Notes under the pieces: generated by a model
The model's database searches: none
What the model was told of the DNA's origin: nothing
The model's input: the letters and a program-made list of their open reading frames with translations, nothing else
Assembly (NCBI GenBank): GCA_015847255.1
Contig: JADLZK010007336.1
Coordinates: 558,001 to 622,000, forward strand
Length of the DNA: 64,000 nt
DNA from: Hyparrhenia diplandra
Lineage: Eukaryota; Streptophyta; Magnoliopsida; Poales; Poaceae
Direction of reading: 5' to 3'
Program-made: the position numbers and the translations under genes
In this document: piece after piece, positions 24,190-34,969 of the stretch
How positions within the stretch are numbered: the stretch's first letter is position 1
How the letters are laid out: each line of letters begins with the position of its first letter

Positions 24190-25486
24190 TTTTTTTTTTT
24201 TTCCCAAAAACCCTGATCCAAGCGGATTTCTTTTGGACTCTCGCGTCACCTCCCACGAGGGCGGCTCGGGAGGCAACCCTAGCCGCCGTACTTGCCTCTC
24301 CTTCACCTCTCTTCCGCTGCGCCGCTGCGGAGTAGGCCGTCGGCAGGCCGCTGGCGGCCGGCCAGACGGCGACGGCGGGCGCCTTTGTCCGTGGAGTGGC
24401 GGCGCTGGTGTCGCCGCCGCCAGCGCGTCGGCGACCGAGCCGCGTGGGGCTTGGAGTGGCAAGCTGGCCGGTGATGCGGCGTCGTCGGCCGGAGTCCCGG
24501 CGGGGGGCGGCGGATTCCTACTCACCGTCGCCCTCTCTCCCCCTTCATGGCGGCGCCGACGGGGTCGTGTGATCCGCGCCATGGCGGCTGGATGTGCCCC
24601 CCTTGATGGGGGCGGCGCTGTTGGCCGATCATGGTGGGGCGACGGGTCTCTTTGGGGGCCCGTGGACCGGGAGGGCAGCGGCCATGGTGGTCGTGCTCAT
24701 GCACCTAGCGGCGGTCGTAGCTGCCAACGCTGGAGGCATGTGCATCATGGTGGTGCCCTTGCGGTGGTGTTTTCTTCTTTTCGCTGATGGCATCTTGTCG
24801 TTGGTGCCAAGTTCCCGGATCGTGAGTTGGTGGTCTTCTTGGCGGATCAGTGATGGACCACATCGCTGGTGTTATAGCGTGAACTGTATGGTTCGAATGA
24901 ATATGGCAATCACTACCAGCTCCGACGGCGGTGACGCCCGTGAGCGCCACTTTCCTCACCGGAGGCGTCGTCTCTCCTTCATGTGGATCTCTCGGGTGAA
25001 AACCAACACCGGTGTTTGGTGGGGCGATGATGGCGCCTTTGGATGTCACTTTCTCATTGGAGATGTTGCTTTTGGAAGATCTCATGGATGTTGGCTGGAA
25101 CCGGCTTTGAGATGGTGGTTTCTGTGCACATGCTTTTGGTACTTTATGCAGTTGCCAGGTGAAAGTATCCGGAGTCTCCAATGATGGTCGGTGTCTCACG
25201 ATCTCTCGTACCATTTCTTGGTCCGGCAGGCGTGCTTGTGGCGGCACTTTTCGACTTGGTGGTCATATGCTTTGAAATTGACTTCACAGAAGCTAGATTG
25301 TCGCATTAGACTACTAGAGTCCATATTGGAGATGTAATTTTTTCGTCTTTTTTCTTTTGTTTTCAAGTATGTCCGGTGACTTTTGTCTTACGTGTGTAGT
25401 ACTGGTTACCTGCTGTAATAATTATGCCCCGATGCATCCTCGGATGGTTGAAGCCAGAAATATAATTTTCCATTATCGAAAAAAAG
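24190..25486 (+). mobile_element. LINE-like remnant (5' leader and 3' tail)
   Basis: It begins with a GC-rich leader containing AACCCTAGCCGCC and CTTCCGCTGC, as in grass LINE 5'UTRs. It ends GATGCATCCTCGGATGGTTG ... TTATCGAAAAAAA at 25485, as in grass LINE 3' ends. No reverse transcriptase is present, so the middle is missing or the element is non-autonomous. No TSD was identified. The T20 tract at 24185-24202 may belong to another insertion. Confidence 0.5.
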
Positions 25487-25539
25487 CTAATAGATTACTC
25501 GAAATGTTCAATCATGTTCAGACGAGGACCTGTTAACGG

Positions 25540-26230
25540 AGCAACAGGTGAGGTCGGGTTTTTTCTTTTTTAAAAAAATTATGAGAGGAGGAAGGTGAGG
25601 TCGGTTCAGGGAGTAGAAGCTGCTCCTTTCGAGGCCAAGTATCGGGACTGGGCCTGCCCACACGGCCGATCTTGGCGCCGATCACCCCGTGGTGGGCCGG
25701 CCCACCAAGGCCCAACGCGCCCCGCCGCCGCTGCGTCCTTCCCCACGCCCGGCGACGAAGAAGACGACGATGCCGCCGCCTCCTCGCGCCCTACCGCCCC
25801 ACCGCGACTCCACCTCAACCCGCAACAGCTTCTTCGGGGGCTATAGAATGGCCGGCCGGGGAAGATAGGTAGGCCTGGCGGTCGGCATGGTCGATGACGG
25901 CTTAGGTGCGGTTGGTCGCGGTCGGGGCGGTTGGGCCAGGTCGGGCGGGGGGGCGCCATGGCCGGATTTGGTGCTCGGAGCTTGAAGCTAGGGTTTGGGT
26001 TCACCGGAGTGGAATAAGAAGAGAGGGAAGGGGAAGAAGGCGACGCCGCGGCGCCCTAGGGTTCGCGAAGCGGCGGGGCGTCGCACGCGGCGAGAGGAAG
26101 AAGAAAGCTGAGGGAAGGAGGAGGCGTCGTTGTGGGCCGTTACCTGGGCTGTTAGCTGGGCCTGACCTCGGCGTGGCCGACTAGGTCGGCAGCTAGTACG
26201 CCCCTGCCCACGCCCCCACGCCAACAGGAA
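25540..26230. other. GC-rich patch, unrecognised
   Basis: A 700-bp GC-rich stretch with Pro/Arg-rich frames on both strands (25606-26004 -, 25906-26184 +). No domain, splice structure or transposon ends were recognised. It could be a captured gene piece or a MULE interior. 26231-26670 is the likely 3'UTR and flank of the aldo-keto reductase. Confidence 0.3.
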
Positions 26231-26670
26231 GACATATGAAGAATGTGGCTAAATGACTGCTCAGGATGCAAGTGGCGCGGGCCTGCCCTCAAACCCGCTT
26301 TGCCCGCCCTGCAAAACATGCCCACTGGACAAGCCGCGGCCTGCTCTCACTTACATTATTTGGGAGAGAAACATTGCTCTTATTTCTTAAGAGAATGGCA
26401 ATACGAAGGAGTGATGTATGCAATACCATTACGATATATTGTTTCAATTCAACATACTGCTCTTACTTAACATAACTTTATTTAGTGTATGATGAGTACA
26501 GTCATAGGCATGCCAACACCAAGGTGATATAAAGGGGATTATTGCAATATAAACCTATAAGCAGCCCCTTCTGCCAGACAAATATTTGGAACAACCATTA
26601 CATCAGGCAAAGCTGAAGACATTAGAAATTTCTGGTATCTGAAGATGCCAGAAGTAAGTTGGGCATCAGG

Positions 26671-29600
26671 CTACTCAGATTTCCAAGAAGACAGTGGAGG
26701 AGACTCAGCATACTTCCAGGTGGTGCCCATTAGAAGATACCGATCTCCATGTACATCATTCGCAGCAGCATATGACTCAAGTTCCTTCATTTCCTCCGGT
26801 GTGAGCTTCACAGATAATGCTCCGATGTTTTGGTTGAAATTCTCGACTTTTGTTGTGCCTGGTATGGGACAAACATCACTGCCTTGATGGCAAACCCAAG
26901 CCAATGCAAGTTGTGATGGCGTACATCCTTTTCTTGTTGCCATTGAATTAACACGCTCAAATATGTGGGCATTCTTGTCAAGATTCTCCGGTTTAAATCT
27001 AGGGAAAAGCTACAAAACAATGAAAAAGATGAAACTAAGCATACATATTATCACCATTACTAATTAGAGGTCTCCAACAGATCCTCATGAGATATACTAA
27101 TTACTAATAGAAAAAAAATATCTGGAAGATTCTCAAAATATCAAAAAGATTAGGCTATCAGTACATTAGAATATATAATCTCATTTCGCCAAAAAAAAAA
27201 GACTATAATCTCTCTATATAATAATCTCTATATATAATATAAGGAAAAAGTCTGGATAACCCCTTGAACTTTGACACTTGGAATACTTAATCCCCCAAAC
27301 TACAAAACCGGTTTTTTCTGCACTTTAAACTTCGAAAACCGTTCAATTTTTGGCCTCTGGGCAGTATTGGAGGCTGGTTTTGGCCGAGCTGCCATCCTGG
27401 CAATCGAGGCCAGCATGGCATCCCACCATGGCAGACCCACCCGTCACGCTCACCGCCGTCGTTCTTCCCGCTCACCGCCGTCGTTTTCACCCAACGGTGA
27501 AATTCACCATCATCGCTGGACCTCCCTTTGTCCCGTCTAGCCGTAAAGCTCGAAAGGTCGTTTGCGTTTCTGTTGAGCCTAGAATCGTAGTCCCTCATAG
27601 CCTGAATCGCCCAGCGCATCGCCTCCTTCCTCGTGAGCGGCAAAGCGCCGCCGGCGGCCTTCTCGCCATTGTCCTTTTCTCATGCGCCTCGCGCGGTTCC
27701 AGCTGTGCTTTAGCTTTGCCTTGGCGCTGTGGTCATGGTTGACCCGTTCTTTTTCGCAGTTGACTTCGACACGCCGGAACATTGATGTTGCCGCCGGTTC
27801 AAGCCGCTGCCATTGCTGCCACCGTGGTCGACCTTGTTCCGCTCGTCTCCGGTCCAAGCAGCGCGAGCATCGTGCTTGTGGTGAGCTATCCACCACGCCC
27901 ATGTCTTTGTTTCATCAATTTTGCAAGCATGTTTGCCGGAACGCTGGCGCCGCCCGGCGCCGCCCTAATTTTGCCGCTGCGTGTGAGAGAGTTCGGTAGG
28001 GACCGGTTCACCTAGGTGAGGGCTTTTGGTCGCCTAGAGGTCTTTGGAGGGAGAGATGTGCTCACCCTCGCCGGCCGCACGCCACCGTCCCCGTGCCGCC
28101 GCCCCACGCCTCGGCCACCTCCTCGTCTCCCCCGCGCCAATCTTTGCCCGACCGCCCTAGCGGCGTCTCCCTGGGCTGCCGCGAGCCCGCGCTCCCGTGC
28201 CTCCTCTCTCCCGCGCCCACGCTCCCCCGCCGCCTCCGCCTCCGACCCTGCGAATCGCCGCCATTGTCGCCATGCGGCCGCCATTATCGCCGGCGACCTT
28301 CTACGCCGGTGACCTCGGGGGCCAAACTTCGGGCACCACTAGATGCGGGCTGATGTGTAGAGCCTAGGAGTGGCGTCCTCATTGCCGGAGACCTCGCCAA
28401 TGTCGAGCTTTCGCCGGTCAAAGTGCCGCCCCTGCTCTATGTGTGTGACAGCAGGTGCGGTTGACCGATCGGGCCTGGTCAGTGGATCTAGGCTGCATCT
28501 TGGTGCATAAATCTGGGTAACTGTAGCAGTTAGGTGGGCCTGGTGGGGATGGCAGCCACGCGAGTAGAACCACCGTCACACAGGAAAAACCACTAGTCAA
28601 AACCGTCTCAGTAGGTTATTTGAACGTTTTTAAAAGTTTAGGGGGCAAAAAACCGGTTTTATAGTTTGGGGATTAAGTATTCCAGGTATCAAAGTTCAGG
28701 GGGTGATTTAGATTTTTTCTATAATATAATAAGAGGATAAAAGCAACATGATTTACTTTGTTTTCTAAGAAAACTACCTGCCTTTCCATTTAACCACTTA
28801 AATCGTGTCTAAATGACACACTTTTTGCCATCATGAGACGATATAAAGTAACAACTGAATTTGCATATACTCGCCCCTCCGTGATCGCAACTAAAGTTCT
28901 ACCAACAATCTTGATTTGAAATACAGTAATATTGCAGTATGATTTGTCCAAATTTTTATATGAAACATCATATAATTCAAAAGATCAATAATTATTCTTA
29001 AAAACGTGATTAGTTAGCTTGCAATCGGAACACAAGCAAATTTGCAGCTCAAAATTAATGGAGAATTGACAAGCAAAGTTGTATATAGGTAGCAGCACCT
29101 TCCTCCTGCAATCCTGTTCTGATAGCGAGTCAGCCAACTTTGGCCCAACAGACAAGAAGCCTCTACCGAGTGGACTGTAAGCCACGATCCCGATTCCAAG
29201 TTCTCTGATGATGATATGACCAGGGATAACGTCATAAATAAATCAGAAAAAAGCTTGTTACTATACTATCTACTCCATCTCAAATTATATGCCATTTCAA
29301 CTTTTTGAGAGCCAAAGTTTCTAGACTTCCTAATAAAGTTTTGAGATGCTTGGTTTTCCAAGAAAAATGAAATGACTTATAATTAGAGATGGATGGACTA
29401 CCTAACTGGCAATTAATTAAAAGTGCTATATATATGCTGATAGTATAAAATGAGCACGAAATAAAAGAAAGATACCTGCAAGTAGGGACTATCTCTTCTT
29501 CCACATCTCTGGCCCATATTGACCACTCCAGCTGCACTGCGGTGATAGGATGAACCGCGTGTGCTCTTCTGATTGTCGAAGGAGATGCTTCAGATAAACC

Positions 29601-30343
29601 TATGTATTTTATCTTTCCTTCTTCAACCAGCTTCTTGAGCTCAGACATCTAGCAAACAACGCATGCAAAAGCAAGTTTAGATTCCACTAAATACTCACTT
29701 CATTGCAATTTCACATTATTATAGAGATGAAAAAAATCAGTTAGACATTATGCACTTAGAGTGTGGTGTAAAAAGACAAAACGTATTGTAATTTGGAACG
29801 TATGAAGTATAATTTTACAACAATTATCATTACTAGCTTCATTGTCCGAACGAAAGACTAGAAGGACAGTACACAAGAACACACCGTGACTTCAATGGGT
29901 ACTGTAGTGTCGACGCGGTGTTGGTAGTAGAGATCGATGCAGTCGACGCCGAGCCGCCGGAGGCTGCCCTCGCACGCCGCCCGCACGTACGCCGGGTCTC
30001 CATGGACCTCCATCTTGCCGTCGGCATTGTACGAGACGGCGAACTTGGTGGCCAGCTGCACCGCCTCCCTCACCTCGGCGCTGCCGGCCTCCATCGCCTT
30101 GCCGAGGAGGATCTCGTTGGTGTGTGGTCCGTAGAAATCGGAGGTGTCGAGGAAGGTGACGCCGGCGGCGACGGCGTGGTGGATGAGCTTCACCATGTCC
30201 GGCTCTGGCTTGGGTGGGCCGTAGGCGTAGGACATGCCCATGCAACCGAGGCCCAGCGCCGAGACTTCGAGACCCTGCGACCCCCCCAGCTTCATGCGCG
30301 GCACCACCACCCGCGGGGACACTACCAAAGCAGCAGCAGCCAT
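26671..30343 (-). CDS. Aldo-keto reductase (perakine reductase/PCNT115-like)
   Basis: Four exons on the minus strand: 30343-29885, 29648-29476, 29204-29099, 27009-26671. All splice sites are GT-AG, phases agree and no correction is needed, giving 358 residues, the usual length of this family. An NADPH-dependent oxidoreductase of the AKR (beta/alpha)8 barrel fold, probably cytosolic. The catalytic tetrad is visible: Asp66 in FLDTSDFYG, Tyr71, Lys100 in ATKFAV, His142 in YYQHRVD. Later motifs are GLSEASPSTIRRAHAVHPI, VAYSPLGRGFL, and GCTPSQLALAWV with PIPGTTKVENFNQN (cofactor binding). Ends PPLSSWKSE. Grass members often reduce carbonyls or are auxin-responsive; the substrate is not predictable here. 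Intron 3 (27010-29098) holds a Pack-MULE-like element and intron 2 (29205-29475) a MITE. Confidence 0.95.
27242..28729. mobile_element. Pack-MULE-like Mutator element in an AKR intron
   Basis: A 1.49-kb element with inverted ends of about 75 bp: the left contains AACCCCTTGAACTTTGACAC and CTTAATCCCCCAAACTAC, and the right carries the complement of CACCCCCTGAACTTTGATAC and CTTAATCCCCAAACTATA. It is flanked by 9-bp TATAATATA at 27233-27241 and 28730-28738; 9-bp duplications and long TIRs are characteristic of MULEs. The interior (27360-28560) is GC-rich and coding-like with no transposase, as in Pack-MULEs carrying host gene pieces. The source gene was not recognised. The AT-rich TSD could partly be chance. 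Confidence 0.75.
29273..29398. mobile_element. Stowaway MITE in AKR intron 2
   Basis: A 126-bp element flanked by TA. Left end CTCCATCTCAAATTATATG; the right end reverse complement reads GTCCATCCATCTCTAATTAT. Both arms continue with a CATTTCA stretch. Confidence 0.8.
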
Positions 30344-30480
30344 GGCGATATGTGTGCGCTGTGTGTGTTTAGACTTTCTTCGTTGAGATGTTCGGTGACA
30401 CAAGCTTGTTCGTCCCTGAATTTATACTACTCCCAAGGTCGCGAATTATGAAGTGAGTCGATGTCAGACGAAGTCACTGC
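30344..30480 (-). promoter_or_regulatory. AKR promoter region with TATA-like box
   Basis: On the minus strand TATAAATTC lies at about 30425-30417, some 75-80 bp upstream of the ATG, a plausible TATA box. The DNA between would be a short 5'UTR. Confidence 0.5.
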
Positions 30481-30684
30481 GATCAAACCGCCCGCTTACG
30501 CGCTCAATAAAACTTGAATGCGGTATAACAAGTCATATGAATTGTGCCAACACTCTCCCTGTGTATATGGATACTTGAAGTTTCATGCTTTTTGCAAAAA
30601 GCATGTCCACTACTTCAAGTTATAGTACGTACATTTGGGCTAAAGTGAGTAGTTTTCTAGCAAAGATATGAATATATACCAATT

Positions 30685-30835
30685 GATGTTAGCAGCGTGT
30701 AGTGTGACTGCTACTAGCTACATGCAAAGAAAGATATAACACATGCAAGTACTGGCCATTAGGTTGTCCTCGAACGAGTTTATATGCTGAGCACTTGACC
30801 CCATATTACAGCATATAGTCCTGATCACAGTTACA
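30685..30835. repeat. Dispersed ~150-bp repeat, copy A
   Basis: GTGTAGTGTGACTGCTACTA ... CACATGCAAGTA ... TTATATGCTGAGCACTTGAC ... TATAGTCCTGATC. Copies B (32945-33036 plus 33293-33312) and C (33497-33550 plus 33930-33985) share the same ordered words. From 30836 to 31116 nothing else was recognised. Confidence 0.6.
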
Positions 30836-31116
30836 ATAGTCAACACTTCATCAATATATGGTGTTAGTCTATAGCACCATCTAGTGGTCTTCAAGGTCAC
30901 ATGACAAGATTTTTTATAGCATCCAAAAAATAGCAAGATTGTTTTCAATCTAGGGAGGCCCCGTGGCACAACTACACGATCGTGCATCACAAATCAAGTG
31001 AAACCTCCGCGTGTTACTAGTGATGTACAGTTTTAAATCGGACTATATAATGGGTTAAGACATTTAGCTAGCGATCTCCCTCCTCAAATAAGCTAATTAA
31101 TAGCGGGTTAAGTCGG

Positions 31117-32866
31117 TGTTAACACTGAAATTTGGTAAGCCCGGATGACAGGTGGGCCAGTGCAAGATGCTAATAAAGACATTCGGCAGGGAGTCATTCG
31201 GCAAGCGCTCATTCGGCAAGCCACCCGAACGCTGTGCGACATTCGGCAAACTATCCGTGCGGTCGGGTTCTCACGGCCATTCGGCAAGACGGAAGATGAC
31301 AGGGAACGAGCCACCCGAAGAGGAGGAGCCCACGGTGCATACGACATATTGACTCCGGAAAGGCTTGAGGACTAAGTTATCTTTTTAATTAGGTTTTTTC
31401 TATTGTAATCGTAGTCGATTAGGACTCTTTTTACGTCCAGGGTATAAATAGCGACCCTCGACCATTGTAACAAACCCTTCACAATCAATACAAGCAAACC
31501 GGCCCCGTGCCATCTTCGAGTCCAAGTCGTGTCGTCGAGTTGCTACGAGAGGGACCATCGATCCGTCGACCTCCGTAAGTACCGGCAACCTTGCACCATG
31601 TCTAGTATCATGCGGTGGATTTAGATTATGATGCAAGTAGTCTTGTTACTATGCTTAGTATCATGTGGTGGATTTAAGTGTAGAACAAGAGGGTTCTCTG
31701 TTAGATCATGAGTCATGCGGCGGGGCTAAGATCTAGCTCGGGGCTAGTTATCGGCTCTATTAGGTTTGGCAAGATCTGATAGATTCATTAAGTTATCATG
31801 TGTTGCAATGCTCTTATATTTATATTTATTTATTGTTTGCAATCACACTCTTTGCCCAATTTAGATTGATGCGGCTCGGCTTTCATATTTTTATAGATCT
31901 GTTTGCTCTTTAATGCTTTCATGCTCGCTTCGCCACGGTAGATTGATCTATGTTATCATGAGATCTACCCATCGTGACAAGGTGACATAAAAACATTAAA
32001 GTGGAAACGGATCACGTGCTTAATATAGCCGAGCCTAGATTCAATCTAAGTTGTTACATGTTGCGGGCTCATGCACGTTAGATGTAGAGCTAGACTTGGC
32101 GAGATTGGGTATCGTGCGGCAGATGCAGGTCTTTATGGGTTTTGTTCACGTTTTACTTGCTTGTTCCTTCTTCATGGACCCCGATTCGGTAAGCTTGTCG
32201 AACACGGTTACACTTTAATGAGAAACGAGTATTTATAGATCTATTTGGATATATGCATGCTTTTAGCTTCTCATGATTAGATTGTATCATGCGGTGGATT
32301 GATCTAGTTGTAAGGAGTGGTTTAGATCTACAACAAAGTCTGTATCATGCGGTGGATTAGCTTGTTAGGGTTTATGCTTGACGGGTTAGGAAGGCTAGAC
32401 GTGCGGCAGACTAGTTGGAATAGCCTATGCATGTATTATCTAGATTAGGTTTATATTTATGAGTTACCTGCTTATAATTAACATATTGACAGTGGAATCG
32501 ATCTATGCTATATGCTTTGCCATGCTATATCTTGATGATCAGTTTTTACTTGTTCAATTATGTCTGTTCACGTCCATTCGGCAAGCATGCTTTACATATC
32601 TCATTATCAGTTTCTTACCGAATGCAACGTTAAACTTGTTGGCAGACAGCTTCGATAGCTGTATGTCGTCGTAAGTGGCTTCAGGGCAGTACATGTGGAA
32701 CTGTCTTGGTCATACCGGGCATGTTCCTGCTTTCATGGTTTTGTTCCTTGTCAATTGCTGGTCAAATTGATCGCACGCCTCCGGAATCGAGACGTCCGGG
32801 CTCCTGTTTGAAGCTAGCTCATCCGGCTTGCTGTGTGTGCGACACAAGACGCTTTTTGTGTCAACA
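31117..32866 (+). mobile_element. Solo LTR, 1,750 bp, TSD GTCGG
   Basis: Starts TGTTAACACTG, ends TTTTGTGTCAACA, with perfect 5-bp duplications GTCGG at 31112-31116 and 32867-32871. TATA box TATAAATA at 31443-31450. U3 carries five copies of ATTCGGCA(A/G) at 31180-31280. The downstream part repeats a motif close to TATCATGCGGTGGATT. No internal domain, so a solo LTR. Short open frames inside are not coding. Confidence 0.9.
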
Positions 32867-32944
32867 GTCGGACAACAGCGCGGCCAAATTGTACATATGA
32901 GCAAATGGTTTTACCCTATGTAAACAGTTATATATTGAGAGAGA

Positions 32945-33312
32945 CCTCTAGCAACGTGTAGTATGATTGCTAGCTAGTTGCAAAGAAATATATCACATGC
33001 AAGTAGTAGCAATTAGGCTCCGTTAGACGACATTAAGGGCCTGTTTGGTTTGGAGGGACTAGGGACTAGAGACTAATAGGGACTAAAAAATAGTCACTTG
33101 CCCCTCCCAAGAGTCTATTGGATTAGGAACTAATAGAGACTAAAAAATAGTCCCTTGCCCCTCTCAAGAGTCTATTGGATTAGGAACTAATAAGGACTAA
33201 AAATTAGTCCCTAGTCTTTATTTTTAGTAATTTAGTAACTAAATGGGACTTAACATTAGTCCCTAGTCCATTGGGAACTAAACAGGCCCTAATTACATGC
33301 TGAGCACTTGAC
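32945..33312. repeat. Dispersed repeat, copy B, split by a MITE
   Basis: CGTGTAGTATGATTGCTAGC and CACATGCAAGTAG align to copy A. The final part (TTACATGCTGAGCACTTGAC) resumes after the Tourist element at 33037-33289, whose TAA target lies within the repeat. Confidence 0.6.
33037..33289. mobile_element. Tourist-like MITE, TSD TAA
   Basis: A 253-bp element with terminal GGGCCTGTTTGG and AACAGGCCC, flanked by TAA at 33034-33036 and 33290-33292 as expected for PIF/Harbinger-derived MITEs. The interior contains two adjacent ~65-bp units (GACTAAAAAATAGTC ... AAGAGTCTATTGGATTAGGA), an internal duplication. Confidence 0.8.
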
Positions 33313-33388
33313 CAGCAGTAAAAACTGTTTCCCAAAAAACAATAAAAATACATTAAAAAAATGAAAGCTCTGGCCAAAATATAGGAAG

Positions 33389-33411
33389 AGTTTTTTTTTT
33401 TTTTTTTTTTG
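33389..33411 (-). mobile_element. Possible tail-only insertion (T20)
   Basis: A 20-bp T-run is flanked by imperfect 12-bp repeats AAATATAGGAAG and AAATATGGGAGG (10 of 12 matching). It may be another poly(A)-only retroposon like 7441-7480, but weaker. Confidence 0.35.
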
Positions 33412-33496
33412 AAATATGGGAGGCCCTACCATGCAGCTGAACGAATGTGCGTCAAGAGTCACGCGATACTCCGTTTGTCTCTATTGTTGTTTTAGT

Positions 33497-33985
33497 AGTG
33501 TGTAGTATGGCACTACCAAATTACAAATAAAGATAACACATGTAACTAAGATTACTCTATGTAAAAGCTTCATAAGAGTTTGATTTGCATTTAGTAACCC
33601 GTCACATATGCATCTTTTTGACATGGCAATGTTTTAATGAAGAGAGAAGAAATGAGGTGAAACTCTCTCTTCGCACGATTACCAAATCTCTGAGTCTTAA
33701 AATTAAATGCTTACGAAACTCTGTTCGCTTCAACTTATCAGCCATGGTACAGTTTTTTTCACTTACAACAAAACATCAACCGGTTTATCAGCCGTACAAA
33801 CTACCAGCTCAATAGCTATGTTTCATCCAAGTTCCATTTTATTCACTTGGTAGTCTTGAAAACATCGCAATAAAAACTCTCCGCTGAGTTTTGGCCTAAT
33901 GGCCAATATAATAGGTCCCACTTGAACGACTTTATATGCTAAGCATTTGACCGTATCACAGTGTATACAGTCCTGGTCGCAATCA
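33497..33985. repeat. Dispersed repeat, copy C
   Basis: GTGTGTAGTATGGCACTAC and TAACACATGTAACTAAG near 33497-33550, then TTTATATGCTAAGCATTTGA and TACAGTCCTGGTCGCAATC near 33930-33985, match copy A with about 380 bp of extra sequence between. From 33986 to 34966 I see no gene. Confidence 0.5.
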
Positions 33986-34969
33986 CCACCTTCTGGTTGT
34001 CCAAAAGGTCACATTCATTACTAAGGTCACAAATTATAGGGGTGGCTATCTCCATAGAGACGACTAGGCAAGAAACTTGTATTCTACCATTTCTGGAAAT
34101 CAATAATTTATAGAGATGCCTGCCTAACGGTACCGGTCTCTACAAAATAGGATTCATAGAGGCCAAAGGAAACATTTCTAAAAAAAAAAAAGGGCAAAGA
34201 ATAGGCAAGTTCCGGTGTGTCGCATCATGAGAATAATCATTAATGGTTAATATGATTTTTTTATCACATATAAATGTGCCACCGTTGATGCATATGAATA
34301 TCGTCCATCGTGATGTAGAGGCAATCAAGACAGACATATGCATGTTGCACTCATATCCACTAGTTTTTATCAAAAAAATCCTAAATTACATTGGATACTT
34401 GAAGTACTTTATGTTTTATATTTTTCTTAATAACGGGACATGGCATGGCATTGCTTGTTTTTGTAAATGTATATACTTTCACCTATGAGGCAACCACACT
34501 CTAATTTAACATTATATGTAAGAAATGATTATAACACTCCTAGGATTTGAGCTGGAACATTCCAATCAATACAAACCTAGCTATCTTCATAAACATTAAA
34601 AAAGATGAATCGTTACTCATGTGTCATTGAACTCGTGTTTATGAGTCGGTATGTCTTCTGTGTATAGATGTTTAAATCAAAAACCATTCCATTTAATAAA
34701 CATGGTTCTAAATAAAGACCAAATAATACAAGCCCTAACAGCTACTAGCCAGAGTGATCAGACAGCCGACCCTGTAGCCACGAACGATGGCGACCATGCT
34801 ACAGGGGGCAGCAGTACCGTCAAGTTGTTGTCAGTCAATGGTGACAGCCACAGACATGCCAACTACTATACCGGCTATGGCTAGGCCAATCGGTGCTCAT
34901 GAGCAGAGTGCGTGTTAATTAGCCGCAAGGAGCGCATGGGGACAAATGACATGCATGGAAAGGAATCAC

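Noticed and set aside
31108..32904. Small open frames on both strands
   Set aside because: Inside the solo LTR with TSD GTCGG; no protein similarity.
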